From: Xanthoparmelia taractica
Taxonomy: Eukaryota > Ascomycota > Lecanoromycetes > Lecanorales > Parmeliaceae
Length of the DNA stretch: 64,000 bases
Direction of reading: 5' to 3'
NCBI GenBank assembly: GCA_033085395.1
Contig: JANQBS010000028.1
Coordinates: 124,001 to 188,000, forward strand
Of this stretch, positions 45,718 through 58,501 are shown piece after piece. A program made the position numbers and the translations under genes. The first letter of the stretch is position 1; every line of letters begins with the position of its first letter. The notes below the pieces were generated by a model. It was not told the origin of the DNA, did no database searches, and saw nothing but the letters and a program-made list of their open reading frames with translations.

Positions 45718-46200
45718 CTTCTAACCCGCCTTTTTCATCTCTGCGCACACAGTCTCCCCACTTGCTTCGTCGTCTAAGTCTCTCACTCTCAGGCCCAGAG
45801 CCTCCCACCAGTCACCAAAAGCAACCTAAACTACTCGCCCGTAGTGCGGACCGTGCCGTCTACCTCTACTTCTAACCCGTCTCTTTCATCTCTGCGCACC
45901 CAGTCTCCCCACTCGATTCGTTCATCTAAAACTCTCTCACAGGCGCAGAGCCTCCCACCAGTCACCAGTGATAAATCCACTGCCTTGCTAGTAGTGCGGA
46001 CCACGCAATCTTACCCCCTCTTCTAACCCGCCGCCTTTGTCGCTTCGAACTCAGTCTCCTTACTCGCTCCGCCCGTCTAGCTCTCTGTCCCACGCCCAGT
46101 GCCTCCCTACAGACACCAAAAACAATACGACTGCTCGCCCGTAGTGTAGACCACGCCACCTACCTCTGTTGTGACCCGCCTCTATCATCTCTGCGAACCC
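45718..46200. repeat. Tandem repeat, ~150-bp unit, three-plus copies
   Basis: Units start with CTAACCCGCC near 45720, 45871 and 46024, and a diverged fourth near 46172. Each contains TCATCTCTGCGMACCCAGTC, a CAGAGCCTCCCACCAGTCACC-type box and TCGCCCGTAGTGCGGACC. The copies are roughly 75-85% alike by eye and contain no shared open frame. Confidence 0.8.
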
Positions 46201-46419
46201 AATCTCCTTCCTCGAATCTCGCGCTTAGAGCGTTCGATCAACCACCTGAGCGAACCCAAACGCTCACCCGACAGCGATCCGGCCTTGCGATGATCAGGAC
46301 TACGCGCACACTCTGTGTTGCAAGTCCTCCAGTATTAGAGAGTCAGGGCCCGTGGCTCGAGACAATACAAAAAGAAGCGAAGGGTTGGAATCACGATTCA
46401 GCGCGGCGGAAATGTGAAT

Positions 46420-49400
46420 TACTGGGTCTTGAGTGACTGCCGTAGGGGCTATGGCGGGGACTTGGACCCTCAGCAAGCTTCACGTGCCTGGGCTTGGCAC
46501 CAGCAGATGGCTCTTCCCTCAACGCCATCTCTTTCAGAGCCAAAGCATGCTTTTATCATGAATCCTCATGGGGCTTACAAGCTAAGCCGCTACCCAATAA
46601 CCCTTCTGCAAAGACTGATTGAGACACACACACTTCGAAGCACACGAGCATCAACCCCAGCAGAGCACACGGCTAGCAGCATGCGCAGCGATGGAGCAAA
46701 CTGGTACTCTTCCCTTCTCTGCTACCACAGGGTTTTTAGGGTTTCATGAGGCTAACGAAGAACATGGCATTGAAATAGACTCCAAGACACTCCGCCAATA
46801 GGCAACGCCTTCCTCAAGACAAAATTCTCGGGGTCACAGTCATCGCCTTCTAAGCGTAGGAAACCCGGGCCTACTGCCATCGCACTTGCTGTGGCTAATA
46901 GCACAAGCGGACAGTAAGGATGCTGGTACGCTTTCCCTCCCCGCTTCTACTAAGTATTAATGAGGCTAACGAAGACCATGGCATTAGGGCAGACCTCAAA
47001 ACACATAGCTAATGGCCAACGCATTCCCAAAGACGCACTGCTCGGCTCGCAGCAATCGCATCTCAAGTTAAGACTCCTCGGCGCACAGCCATCGCATCCA
47101 TTGTGGATTGAAGCACACTTGGAAAGAAGGCAAGCTGGTACGCTTTCCTACCCCGCTTTTATTGGGTTTCTAGGAATCAATGAGGCTAACGAAGACCATG
47201 GCATTAAGACAGACTTCAAGACACTCGGCCAATTGGCCAACGCACACCAAAGGACACGCTACTCGGTTCACAGCCACGGCATTTGAAGAGGAGGACTCCT
47301 AGGCCCACGGCTACCGCACTTGCAGCACATAAGGACAACAAACGAGCTGCTACTCTTTGCCTCTTTGCTTAGACAGGATTTCTGGGTTTAACAAGAGCGA
47401 GGACATGACATTGGGATAGACCAAGGCACACGGCCAGCGGTCAACGCATTTCCAAAGGACATACACCTCGACTCACAGCCATCGCATCACAAGACTAGGA
47501 CTTCTAAGCCCACGGCCGTCGCATTGGCCATGGCTAGCAGCATTATGCGGACAACGAGCAAGCTGCTACAGCTCTCCTTTCGACTCCCATAGTGTCTTGA
47601 GGTCCGTTAAGGTCAGCTAGAACCCGGAGATTGTGTTAGGCTCCAAGACACGCGGCCGATAATCAAACCTTCCGGAAGAGCAACATCCTCGGCTCACAGC
47701 CATCGCAAATCAAGGATAGAAGCCCTCGGTGGACGGCAATCGCAGGCGTCCTGGCTAGTAGCACACGCGGGAATCGAGCAAGCTGTTACTCCTTGCCTCA
47801 TTGCTAAGACAGGGTTTCAGAGATTTGATTAGAGCGGGGACCATGTCATTGGGACAGACCAAGGCACGCGGCCAATGGTCAATGCCTTTCTAAGGATACA
47901 CTGCTCGGCTCACACCCATCCTATCGCAAGCCGGGAGCTCCCAGGCTCTTGGTCATCGCTGTTGCCGTGGCTAGTAGCACACGCAGGGATTGAGTCAGTT
48001 GGTTTTCTTTCCCCCTTCCTTACACAGTGTTCTTGAGGTTTAATACGGATAGCTAATACCATAGAGGTGGGACGTTTTCACACGGCCATACCCGACGTAT
48101 TTCAAAGAACATACTGCTCGGCTCGCAGCAATCACAACTTCAAGAGGAGGACTCCTAGGCCCATGGCCGTCGCATTGGCCGAGGCTAGAAATATATGTCC
48201 TAATCCAGCAAGCCACTGCTCTTTCCCTCTTCTCTCATACGGGGTTCTTGAGGAATGAGGTTTCAAAAGAGCACCGAGGACCATGGCACTTCAGGAGACA
48301 TGCATATGTTCCACACATTTCGAAAGGCACACTACTCGGCTCATAGCCTTCGCAGTTCAACCAGACAACTCCCAGGCTCGTGGTCATCGCTTTTGCCATG
48401 GCTAGCAGCACACGCAAGAATTAAGCCAGCTGGGTTTCTTTCCCTCTTTGCCCATACGAGTTTCGTGAGGAACGAGGTCTAGGAACTCCACGCATTCCGA
48501 CAGTCACACTGCTCGATTCATAGCCATCGCAAATCAAGAAAAGAACCACTAAGCCCACGGCTGTCGCATTTGCGGTGGTCAGCAGCACGCACATGGATCG
48601 AGCATGCTGATACCCTCTCTTTCTTTGCTTCGCAGAGGGTTCTCAAAGTTCAATGAGGCCGGTCCATAGTGTCGTGAGAGACTCGGCGGCACACAGGCAA
48701 CCTTCAAAGCATATCCAAGCTTACACCCCTCGGCTCACGCCACCCACATTCAAAAACAGAGTTCCTAAGCCCACACCTACCACATTTACCCACGCCACCG
48801 CAGTATCCACACCCTCGTTGACACACAGCATCTTTCCTCCCTACAGCGCTGGCACGAGTCATTCGCGCATGTATCGTGGGCTCGTGAGAGACTTCAAGAC
48901 ACACAGCCAATATCTGACGCATCTTAAAGCTCACACGCCTCGCCTCACAGTCCCCTTTTTCCAAGAGAGAACTCCTAAATCCACAACTACCGCATTCGCC
49001 CACAGCACCACAGCACCACAGCACCACAGCACCACAGCACCACAGCACCACAGCACCACACTCACCCACCTCACCGGATCCATCGACACCCGGCATCCTT
49101 CCTACCTCCAGCGCTTCTATTTCCGACTCACACCAGCGACTACGACCGACGCAGCCTCACTCCCTTTCTCACGCAGTGCGGTGCTGTACGACCCCCAAAA
49201 ACCAGCGATCTAAAAACGCGATCAGGTTGAAAGGCGCTATTGGGAGTGGGTAGCGAGGATGTAAAGCATGATGCTACATAGAATTACCGGGCTGAACTAT
49301 GGCCTCGTGAGAGACTTTAAAATACACAGCCAATGCCCGACGCATTTCCAAGCACACATGCCTCGCCTTACACTCTCCATTTCCCAAAACCAAACTCCTA
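46420..49400. repeat. Satellite array, ~217-bp unit, about 13 degenerate copies
   Basis: The box GAGGCTAACGAAGACCATGG and its variants recur at about 46748, 46968, 47189, 47394, 47610, 47828, 48045 and 48262, a spacing of 205-222 bp, and continue in diverged form to about 49300. Each unit also carries CTCGGCTCACAGCCATCGCA and CCCACGGCYRTCGCA boxes. The last units are interrupted by an eight-base CAGCACCA microsatellite (49003-49060). Frames across the array are repeat translation, not genes. Confidence 0.82.
49003..49060. repeat. (CAGCACCA)n microsatellite inside the satellite
   Basis: About seven exact 8-bp units. Read as protein it would give a His/Gln/Ser/Thr repeat, but it is inside non-coding satellite. 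Confidence 0.9.
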
Positions 49401-49690
49401 AACCCACAGCACCACAGCACTCACCCCCTCATCGGCAACCCAGCATCCCACATCACCACAGCATTCACTCCACCGCCCAGGTCGGCGCCTAGTATCCCTC
49501 ATCCCCCTCAGCGCTTCTATTTCCGACCCACACCCACGACGGAAGCAACTACATCCCCTTCCTCTCGCAGCGTGCTCAACTAAGTTCGACAACCGGCAGT
49601 GCAAAAATGCGATCAAGTTGAAAGACGCGATTGGGGGTGGGAGTGGGGACATGGCCATGGCGCTACATGAGATTTAGCGACGGGGCTAGA
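49220..49690. repeat. Direct repeat of a ~75-bp block, offset ~391 bp
   Basis: GATCAGGTTGAAAGGCGC, GGGAGTGGG, GCTACATAGA and GGGCTGAACT near 49220-49295 match GATCAAGTTGAAAGACGC, GGGAGTGGG, GCTACATGAGA and GGGCTAGACC near 49611-49690. This looks like an extension of the adjacent satellite with a longer period. Confidence 0.6.
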
Positions 49691-50889
49691 CCATCGCTCC
49701 GGCGCGTAGGTAAGGAATGGGTATCGGTCGCCTTCGGAGACGGACTGCTGCCGGCGCAGATTCTCAGTTTGCGATTCTTGGTCAACTACGGGAGTACGGG
49801 ATGGCTGTTGGAAATCTTTGCGAGGACCCAATCACGAGGTGGAATACAGATGGGGTTCTGGACAATGCCTCGACTCCAGTCACAACGAATCAGTCTGCTT
49901 CGCCGAGGTTACAATACTGTTACATTGAATTGGTGTCCGAAGGTTGTGTCTGTCGCCACGAGCGTAATACCAAAAAACCCACCACTCCCTCTCTCTCTCC
50001 CTCCCTTCCTCCCTCCGTCTCATTACCAAGACCTGCTCGCATCGCGCCGTAGCTATCTATTCCCTTCCTCTAAACGTACGTACGTCCGATGCCTCTGATC
50101 CGCTAGTGCAGAAAGCGCCTGTCTATCCATAACCCACCCTCTCATCCAAGACCCGTAGCCCCCTCCCCTTTGCTTTCCTTTCCTTTCCTTAACAACCACA
50201 CCCTACCATACCACCCCTCACCCAGTCATTCACCCACTCACTCACTCACTTCCTCACTCACTCCCTCACCAACTCACCCACTCACTCCCCCACTCCCTCA
50301 CCCACCCGCACCGCCTTCTCCAGCCTCGCATCCGGAGCTAATCACCCCATCACCATCAGGATCAAACCCAGTAGTCCCAGAAAAACAAGCACTGGTATCG
50401 CCCATATGTATGAACAAACCCCTCGTCGTCGGAAAGCCTGTACGCGCTCTCACTCATCCATTCATCCACGTTGGACGCGGGGGAAATTCTGGCTCAAGGG
50501 CGGTAAGGTGCGTAGCGTCCGGAAGAACTGCGCAGATCTCAGCCGAGGGTGAGTTGAGCCCTCATCGGAGGACGGCGAGGAGGAGAGGAAAGCAGCGCGA
50601 ATTGTTGGTGGAATTTGAGTTGTAGGGTTTGTTTCGTGGAGGCGCTGGGGAGTTGGTAAGCTTTGTGGATGGGAGGGAGGGAGGGAGGGAGGGAGGGGGA
50701 GCGTGCTGGGTTGGTGGGTCGGTTGGTGAAAAGGAGGAAAGGAAGGAAGGAAAGAAGGAAAGAGGGAAAGAAAGGGGTACGCGGTCGTACGTATCTGTTC
50801 TCGGTGTCGTGGTTGTTGTAGGTATGCAGGTAGGTAGGAGGCTCATTTGCCTGGGTGGTTTCGTAGGTGTGGAATCTGAGGAATGTAGG

Positions 50890-50977
50890 AAGGATGGATG
50901 GATGAATGGATGGATGGATGAATGGATGGATGGATGAATGGATGGATGAATGGATGGATGGATGAATGGATGGATGG
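50890..50977. repeat. (GGAT)n/(GAAT) microsatellite
   Basis: An 88-bp array of GGAT units with GAAT interruptions at a nearly regular spacing of 12 or 16 bp, so the effective unit is GAATGGATGGAT. It lies between decayed frames. Confidence 0.9.
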
Positions 50978-51773
50978 TTTGGCTAGTTCTTGTAGGTAGA
51001 AACTGGATTTCGCTGGTCATCAAAGTGGATGGAGCCTATCTCTTGACACCGTCTGGCGACCCACATGGCCTGACGTCCATCCGTTAGCTTGCGTTGAAGC
51101 TTCATCTTTGCTCTTAACGACCGCTCCTCGAAATACCGGCAGTGGCCTAACCCCTCTCCCACCAGAGTACTGGGGCTTTCGTTGCCCACCGCTGTAGCAT
51201 TTCCGTTGTTGGAGTCTATCTCATTCCATGCATATCTTCCTATGCAAACCACATTTCTGCCTGATCCTCTGTTCGCCATCTTGATAATTATCCCTCTTTC
51301 ATTCTTCGCTGCACCGGTTGAGATCCGTTGTGTAGCTCCGTGGAACTTCCGCTGCCCAGGGCACTGGGACTTCTGCTGCCCAAAGTGCTGGGACTCCCGT
51401 TCAAATGTCGCTGTGGGGGTTTGCGCTACCCACCGCACTGATTGCTTCTATACACACAACATCGGACTCGCTGCTTAGTGGGGAAACCCGTCAATCAGGT
51501 TACAGGGGCTCGCGCAGTCAGTTCGGGCTCATGACCTGTCGGAAATAATCGTGATGGATGATTTGGAGGAAATAGGGATTATAATGGAGTATTACCAAAA
51601 AACCAAGCAACAAATAAAGTCGTCGATACTTTCTTCCTTAACTCCGCAACCCTCATACCTCATATCTCTTTCTTTCTCCTTTTTGAGCCTTTCGCACAAG
51701 AAAGCCGTCGTAGGTATGATTTTTCCTCAGCAGTGGGATCCAACTATGGGCGTTGCGAAGAACTCACCTACCT

Positions 51774-51798
51774 ACACACACACACACACACACACACA
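51774..51798. repeat. (CA)n microsatellite
   Basis: An uninterrupted CA run of about 12 units in otherwise unremarkable sequence. Confidence 0.9.
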
Positions 51799-52467
51799 GA
51801 GGATGCGGTTCCCATGGTCGGTCGCGATATCCGAATACCTTAGGCATGAAAAGACCAAGTTAATCTCGGCATATTAGCACAGCACGGTTCTAACATACAC
51901 TAAAGCAAGTTTCGCCTCAGATATGCAGGTACCTTGACCTTGAATCCTGCCAGTCAGCCGAGGATACATAGCACCGCCGGTGCTTCGCTCCGCCAAAAGC
52001 GCTGTTTTTCTCTTCACCCTCCGCAAAGATGAAGGCTTAGAAGAAGAGCAACGGGACTTTGGAGGTTGACATGACTTTTTGCCGGGTTATGCTATGTTGC
52101 ATAGCGTGGGGGTATTCTAGGCGCGTGGATAGACACTGTTCAATCAGTGTGTAGGGGCTTTGTTGAACTCTGGAGTCCTGGGCTTTCTGAGATAAGAAAT
52201 AGTGGTGATAAAGAGCTGTTGCATCCAGCGCTTCCAGGAGGTTGGTCTTGAGTACTGCTCGAGGTTCTTGAACGAGGAGGGGTGAGGAATGCCAATACGA
52301 ATGTATGATACTAGCGCTCAAATAACTTTTCCTCGAGATCTTATACCCTAGGCGCTTTGCCTGCCACTTTCGTATATCTCCCCGTCCCTGCAATCGTTCG
52401 GTTGAATAACAGGTGAAACATACTGTGCCCGCCAAAACATCACCAAGACTAGCAACGGTCACCAAGC

Positions 52468-53261
52468 CTAAGTGGACCCACGATACTTCCTAACCACCTC
52501 CACCACCTCCCCCAACCCCTTCACCACAGCCGTCGGCCTACCAATCTCACCCTCCACCAACCCATCCACCCACCCAGCTCCCCCCCTATCTACCCACACA
52601 GCCCGCATACCCACAGCCCTAGCCCCCACAACATCAAACGGGTTCCCCGAAACCAGCCACATCTCCCCCATCGCCTGCTTCGACTTCCCCTTCCCCATCT
52701 TCTCCGCAAGATGGTAGTACACCCTCGGATCCGGCTTGAAACACTTTACCTCCTCCACCGTCACAACGTCCTTAAAACCAGCCGCATGAGGCCCGAGATC
52801 CGGAGATGAATGCACAGAATTGTTGACCATAGCGTTGGTGCCGTTCGAGAAGACCACGGCCACGAAATCGGTTTCCTCAGCGAGCGCTTTCAACGCCGGC
52901 GCTACATCCGGGAAGGTTGATAGATCGTCGTAAGCTCTCATCAAATGGACAATCGACTCTTCGTCCAGCGACAGACCGGTCTCTGCCAGAGCATGAGTCA
53001 GGGAGTTGCGGGTGATGTCGGAGAAGGGTTGGTATTGGTCTTAGGAACCCTTCAGCGGAAGGCCGGCAGCAGTAGACGGCATTGCATACTCATGCTGTTA
53101 AGACGCCATGTGTACTCCAATTGATAGCGTCTCCACAATGCTGCGAGACTGGCGGCCTTTTCCTGGCCGAAGTGGGTGGCGAGTTCTTTGGCGATGGACT
53201 CTGTGGATAGTAGGGTGCCGTAGAGGTCGAATGCGATTACGATTTTCCCTGTAAAAGCCAT
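52468..53261 (-). CDS. Haloacid dehalogenase-like hydrolase (type II 2-haloacid dehalogenase family)
   Basis: Two exons (53261-53090 and 53039-52468) around a 50-bp GT-AG intron that splits an Asn codon give 247 residues, the usual length for the family. All HAD motifs are present: the nucleophile Asp12 in IAFDLYGTL, Ser122 in VVFSNGT, Lys159 in CFKPDPRVY, and SGNPFDVVGA (Ser188, Asn190, Asp193). The SxNxFDxxGA form of the last motif is that of type II (L-2-haloacid) dehalogenases, which hydrolyse the carbon-halogen bond through an aspartyl ester. Many fungal members have unknown natural substrates, so a general HAD hydrolase is the cautious name. There is no signal peptide, so it is probably cytosolic. 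It is transcribed on the same strand as the P450 and methyltransferase genes. A degenerate copy of its 5' end occurs near 62600-62700. Confidence 0.9.
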
Positions 53262-53651
53262 GATGCGATTTCATATCATTTGTGCTGGTCATGCATGAGC
53301 CTGTGTGGTCAGTGCACGCTATTCCTGATTTGCTACTAGATCAGGGCTAGGTGTGTTTGGGTGAACCCTTATACGGTATAGCGCGCACGGAGATTCCAGC
53401 CTCCTGTTCCTATAGAAGATCTGCGCATACTGCCTACCTACCACCCTTCGACTTGATGGGCGATAGTGTTTTTGAGTGTTACAGAAAAACGCTGTTTCTC
53501 TTGGACAGTACTCTCAAACACGCTCTGCGGTAGCAAGGGCCTTTCCTCTCCTGATTTTTCGAATCATCTACTCTGAATCTCCAGAGCCAACATCGTTCAC
53601 GCAGCGCAATGGACCAGTCCATGCTCTAATCCTGTCTCATCTCGGCATCAC

Positions 53652-55625
53652 TCAGCACTTTCCCCCTCGCCTAGAAATCCGAACCCGATAATCCTTCTGC
53701 CTCACAAACCAATCATTCAGCAGCGTCCACTCCGCCCCCGGCCCAGCCGCCATCTCGAAATCGTATTCGAGCACCAGCATCGGTATGAGCTTGCTGATCT
53801 CGAGGAGGCTGATGTTTTTGCCCAAGCAGGTACGGGGTCCTTTACCGAACTATTTTTGATAGAACAGCTCGTTAGTTGACAGGGTCGTTAAAGCGAAGAT
53901 TAAAGATAGGAATATGTGCCCCCACCGTAAGGAAGTAGTTGTCCATCTCGACAAGTTGTGCGGGACTCGAGTCAAGCCAGCGTTCGGGCCGGAAGACCAT
54001 CGCATCCGCGCCGAAGACATCTCTGTTGAAGTTGGCGACCCAAGCGTTGATGCCTACGATTGTCTGCGAGTTGTTTCTCAATGTCTGATTTCTTTTGGTT
54101 CGAAATCGTGGTGGAAATCGCTTGGGCCGAAGAATGACGGGGAGAAAGAGAGACAGGGAGGAAGAGAGAGATGGATCCAACGTACGCCGGCCGGGAAATG
54201 ACGCCCCGCAATGGTCAAACCTCCTTCCGGAATGATTCTTGGTAAGGGCAGACCATTCCCGGGATATATTCTCATAGCCTCCTTGATTACCGCCTGCAAG
54301 TATACACTGTCCTGCGCTTCCTTCAGCTTCACAGGCCAACTCAATTCCCTCTTTCCTCTCTTGCCATCAAGCTCCTGCCGTAACCTATACATCACACTCG
54401 GGCTCTTGATCAGGTGATACAACACTGCCCCAAGAGTAATAGCGGTCGTATCGCTTCCCCCTCCTATGCTAGGCACGATGTGAAAGCGTATATCGTCCTG
54501 CGTGAACCTTTGCGGGGAGGCCGTGTGCACGGCGTATAGCATGCTGACGAAATGATGCTCGGTATTGCTGAAACGGCTCTCGGTACCTTCAGCCTCAATG
54601 GCAGCGTTCATGAATTGCACAAGGTAGCCGAGGCCGTAGGTGCCTTTTCGGGTGAGTAGGGAGGCGAGGCGGAAGAGAGATGGATGTAGTTCGGGATAGA
54701 CACCGACGATGGCGCCGTATCGGGAGTATTGCTGCACGGCTGTCATAAGGCCGGCTACATCGCCGGCAGCACTGAGGAGTCCGAAGGGTTTCCCAAACTT
54801 GGGGGCGCATTGATTAATCAGATTATATATGATTGGTCTGGGACTTTTTCTGCACGGGGGAACCTACAGCGATGGTCGCAATGGCGTCCAGAGCGTAGTA
54901 GTGGAACCATTGATTCAGTTCCGTAACCTCACCGGAATCGGCGAGACCAGAAATTCTTCCTAGAAACTCCTCCGAAAGCGCGTCGAGCTGTGGCTCAAAG
55001 TTGAAAAGAGTGCTCCATTGATATAGTGAAGCGGTTTCTTTCCGTCTCTCGGCATGGCGGGAGATATCTTGTGTACTGAATAAATTCTGCTCAGCCGTCG
55101 GCACGCCCCATGCAAGATATCGCGGGGACTACAGAACATTTTCAGCATTTTTCATGTGGATCGGTTGGCAGTGTTCCCAAGACCTTCATCAGCTGGTTCC
55201 CTGATCTGTAAATGACTTTGGCAGTCTGAGGGTCGTCGATGCTGTATTCATTGGGGGCAATGCGAACGATAGGTCCTATCTCCGGTCTGATTTAGAGTTG
55301 CTTTCTCTCCCTCTTAGACAATCAAAGGAAGCGGCAGAGATTTGACTGACGGACCGTGTTTGCGATGCAGATCAAGGTTGATCTTCTGGAAGGAGCGGGA
55401 ACTAATGGCACGTAGGAGCCAAAGACGCGTGAATTTAGCCTGCCACGGACCGGGTATATCTCGCAGACTTGTGCCATAGGCTTGATGTAGGGCACGTATT
55501 ATAACAGCAAAGAGTGTTAGTGAAATTATGAGACAGTACCAGGGCAAATCGGACGTCAGGGTGCTCATCGAATTCAAATATAGATGGGCTACGTCGCTCA
55601 CGAAACTCAGATTGGCACTGACCAT
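53652..55625 (-). CDS. Cytochrome P450 monooxygenase (pisatin demethylase-like group)
   Basis: Six exons (55625-55351, 55286-55184, 55128-54868, 54797-54186, 54063-53926, 53849-53652) join in frame across five introns of 55-122 bp to give about 528 residues. The start could instead be the ATG at 55568 (509 residues), which places the membrane anchor (WYCLIISLTLFAVII) nearer the N-terminus. P450 landmarks are the PGPW hinge, the I-helix GGGSDTT (about 325-331), the ExxR motif EAMR (386-389), FRPERW, and the haem loop FGKGPRTCLGK with Cys471. The sequence after the haem loop (NISLLEISKLIP) fits the E-class group I fungal P450s near pisatin demethylase. It is anchored in the ER membrane and takes electrons from P450 reductase. 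The substrate is unknown; a neighbouring O-methyltransferase suggests tailoring of a phenolic or polyketide metabolite. Confidence 0.92.
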
Positions 55626-56951
55626 GCAGACTTGATCATATACAATAGATTTAAGTCGAGAAATTATGGGGGTTTCAACTTGAACGTAAGGCATACTGAC
55701 AGCAGGGAGAAGCTGGTCTTCCCTGCGATGCCCTATATCTATAATACGCAATTTATAAGACGGTAGCTGCAGTGGCTGGAAAGGTAGATGCGGTAAGTAA
55801 GATTAAAAGACAGTCAGAAGGCAAGAAAAAGAGAGAAAGGAATAAGCCCGTAGAAAAGCGGACTCACCAATCGGACTGGAATGCCATGCCACCCTGAGTA
55901 TCGGTGTACGTCAGACGGATATGTACTTCGTACCTTGCCAGCATATTACTATACATCTCTGAAAAATACACGACATCCCTGTGTTTCTGAAGCTTTCTCA
56001 AAACTGCGTAGCGCAGGACCCCCGATAAATTGTGGGAGGGAATCACCCCTCTTAGGGTCCGCTCAGGGGCCCCTGCTCAGCGTGGCGCTAACATACAATA
56101 GCAGGATACGAAGTAAGGTAATGTACTCGTACCTATAGAGGTACCTCTTGCGAACAGGAAAAGACCCGAGAGTGTTGGAAATGATGCTGCAGCACCTCGT
56201 GTTGGCAATCAGGGGTGCTCTCGGACCTTCTCTAACCCCTGTTATTCTTATATGCGCACCCGCTAGGCGAATATATATGTAGCCTAGAAACCCCCTGAGA
56301 TAGAATAATCCTTCGGACCTGCACCAAATTCCAACAGAGAGCACTTGTCCAAGTGACAATATTAATAATAATGACAGCCTTGCGGAAGGTTGCATCTGTT
56401 CCCAGAAGGATACGGACCCGGACCGGTAAATATATACGGTAGTCGATAAAGTTGAATCAGGAGAAGTGGAAAGTGGAGCTTACTTTATGTAGGCGATTAT
56501 TGATGCGTTCGCTCTGGCGTCAGATTTATCCCTATCTTACCTTAGGCAGCAGAGCGTGAAGGCTTCGCAAGATCCCCCCACTCTTCCCCGAGAAGCGAAC
56601 AAGAACCTTCGCACCGTCATCTGCTCTTCCTAACAGCCCACCGCCGACATCTATTGAAGTGTCGCTATACAAGCAAGCTCGAAGGTTTTGGTAGGCCTCG
56701 TCTGAATTACTGTAACTTCGCCCCGTCAAACCCCCACCCGACGAGCCGGCTGAGCGCAGCTTCTACGTGTAATGAGAAGAATTAGGATAGAATTCATGCA
56801 ATTTCTCTCAACGGGCTTCTTTTACGTCGTTTGCTCGTGCTCGAAATGGCTACAAGTATCTGACTGGTCTGTCCTCCACAGGATCAATACTCGGATCCGC
56901 TTCCTTCCACCCTATCTTTAGAGTACTGTCGGCTGGAAAAGTTGCCCCACT
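55626..56951. other. Intergenic region between P450 and O-methyltransferase
   Basis: 1.3 kb separates the P450 start from the methyltransferase stop, so it holds the P450 promoter. It includes TATATA-type tracts near 56270-56278 and 56430-56437. Short frames on both strands show no recognisable domain. Confidence 0.4.
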
Positions 56952-58501
56952 TTACTTAGCTACCGCCTCAATGATACACTCACTCTCCATGTCATCCGGC
57001 CGCCAAATATGGAGAATGCGAAGTCCCGCCCATTCCAGCAGTTCCTGTGTTTGCTCTTCCGTCCGCTCCATTGCGCTGAATGTCGCCATCATGTTCAAGT
57101 CTTGGTGGGTCATGAACGAGGTGGCTCGTTGTGTCGGCACAATCCATTGATTGATCAGGATCTTACTGTATGATGAATCCATGGCGGCTCTGATATGATC
57201 AAGAATCGTATGGCATAGTGTATCGTTCCAATCATGCAAGATGTAGCGTAGATAGTAAACCCGAGCGCCTGCACCCCGGTTGAGATTAGTCTCCGTCTCG
57301 AAGCCCGTCAATAAGTGCACTTGAACAAATGATTGCCTGGCCAGCTTGACTCAACACTTACCTTTTAAAGGCTGGGGAGTGAAGAAATCATGAGCCATAG
57401 ACTCGATTCCATCCAATTTCTGATCTGATACGATTTGAGGTAGATCTTGGTTCACGAAGCGGCCTGGCAAGTTCGGATATCGTTTCTTCAAGGCCAGACC
57501 TTCGTGTCCCATTCCGCCACCAATGTCAACAAACATGATAGCCTCAGGATCTTGCCGGGCGCCTTTGCCGATTTCCTCTTCCACCGGAAAGAAGTCAATC
57601 CAACTGGTTCTGCCCTCGTCGAATCCGCTCATGTAGACTTGAAAAGATCTCTGAAAGTCTGGCTTGGTGGCTAGAAATGGTATGAAGTGACTGGTGGTGT
57701 TGTGTGCTCTGTGGAAAGCCGCGTTCATCGAATCGGTCGGATTCAGATAGTCATTTTCTTTGAGGTATGCTGGGAGGTTGTTCCAGTTAGGGCTCAGGAC
57801 ATCGAAACTAGCAATCGAGATAACTCGTCAGCATTCCTGAACAGCCGACCTATCAAAGGGCAAGATAGGGACAGATTTCATAGCCCACAGAATCATAATT
57901 TGTACGAAAAAGAAGGGACGTACCAGAACTGAACACCAGCAGCCAATGGCGGTATCACAAAGGTTCTGGTCACCTTCGTGGGTACATACGCCTCTTCCCC
58001 CGTCTCCCCAACCTCTCCCACTGCGCCAATTGCGCCGAGTGAGCGAAGTAGGCGGGCTGCGGAATACATCAACAGGTGGTCAGTGCGTGGAGGGTTAGCT
58101 GAGGGCACACCAAGTAACACTCCATCGGCTCCCGTAGCTTTGGTCAAGTCTTCGAGCATCTGCGGCTTCTCGCTTTTTATTAGGAGGTTGAACAAATCCA
58201 GGTCGATGGCAATGCGAATGACCACTTCGTCCATGAACTGGTGGATTGGAGTCATTAGTTTCAGCTATGGTCTTGGCCAACGTAGATCAAAATATCCCAG
58301 TGAGAAGGATTTCCTCACCGAGTAACAGACTCTTTCAACAATGTCGCCAGGCTCTTCCATTGCTCGACTCAGGTCACGCGCGGCAAGGCGCAACTTCTTG
58401 CGTGCTTCTGCATCTTGCTTGCTGCCTGGGGATAGGCCCTTGCCAAGATTGTCAATCTGTGCTAACAGAGATGGGACGTCGGGGTCTGTTGTATCACCCA
58501 T
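56952..58501 (-). CDS. SAM-dependent O-methyltransferase (Methyltransf_2 family)
   Basis: Four exons (58501-58319, 58264-57924, 57807-57362, 57268-56952) with introns of 54, 116 and 93 bp give 428 residues. The start is the ATG at 58501 (MGDTTDPDVPSLLAQ); the frame is open upstream but only with a TTG. The N-terminal half is the winged-helix dimerisation domain (MTPIHQFMDEVVIRIAIDLDLF, DLTKATGAD). The SAM-binding motif I is FVDIGGGMGHE (about 267-277), followed by QDLPQIV and the catalytic His335 in ILHDWND. This is the architecture of fungal secondary-metabolite O-methyltransferases (for example those acting in aflatoxin-type pathways), which methylate phenolic hydroxyls in the cytosol. The substrate cannot be read from sequence. 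It lies about 1.3 kb from the P450 on the same strand. Confidence 0.92.

Larger units (their letters stand above)
49700..52467. other. Gene-poor interval rich in simple repeats
   Basis: It contains CACT/CCTT-rich sequence (50160-50310), a GGGAGG run (50670-50698), GGAAGGAAAG (50730-50780), a (GGAT)n/GAAT mixed array (50890-50977), three imperfect copies of a CTGCCCA-GCACTGGGACTT unit (51348-51410) and a (CA)n tract (51774-51798). A minus-strand frame at 50983-51438 has some even composition but starts at GTG and overlaps the short repeats; I do not call it a gene. Confidence 0.5.

Noticed and set aside
48653..49213. 186-codon plus-strand frame with Ser/Thr/His/Gln repeats
   Set aside because: It is a translation of the 217-bp satellite and the CAGCACCA microsatellite, with no domain and no start context.
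46420..49400. CRISPR-like regular repeat
   Set aside because: Units are about 217 bp and diverged throughout, with no short exact repeats and unique spacers; the genome is eukaryotic.
50562..51023. 153-codon minus-strand frame rich in HPSIHP repeats
   Set aside because: It is the translation of the GGAT/GAAT microsatellite and adjacent simple sequence.
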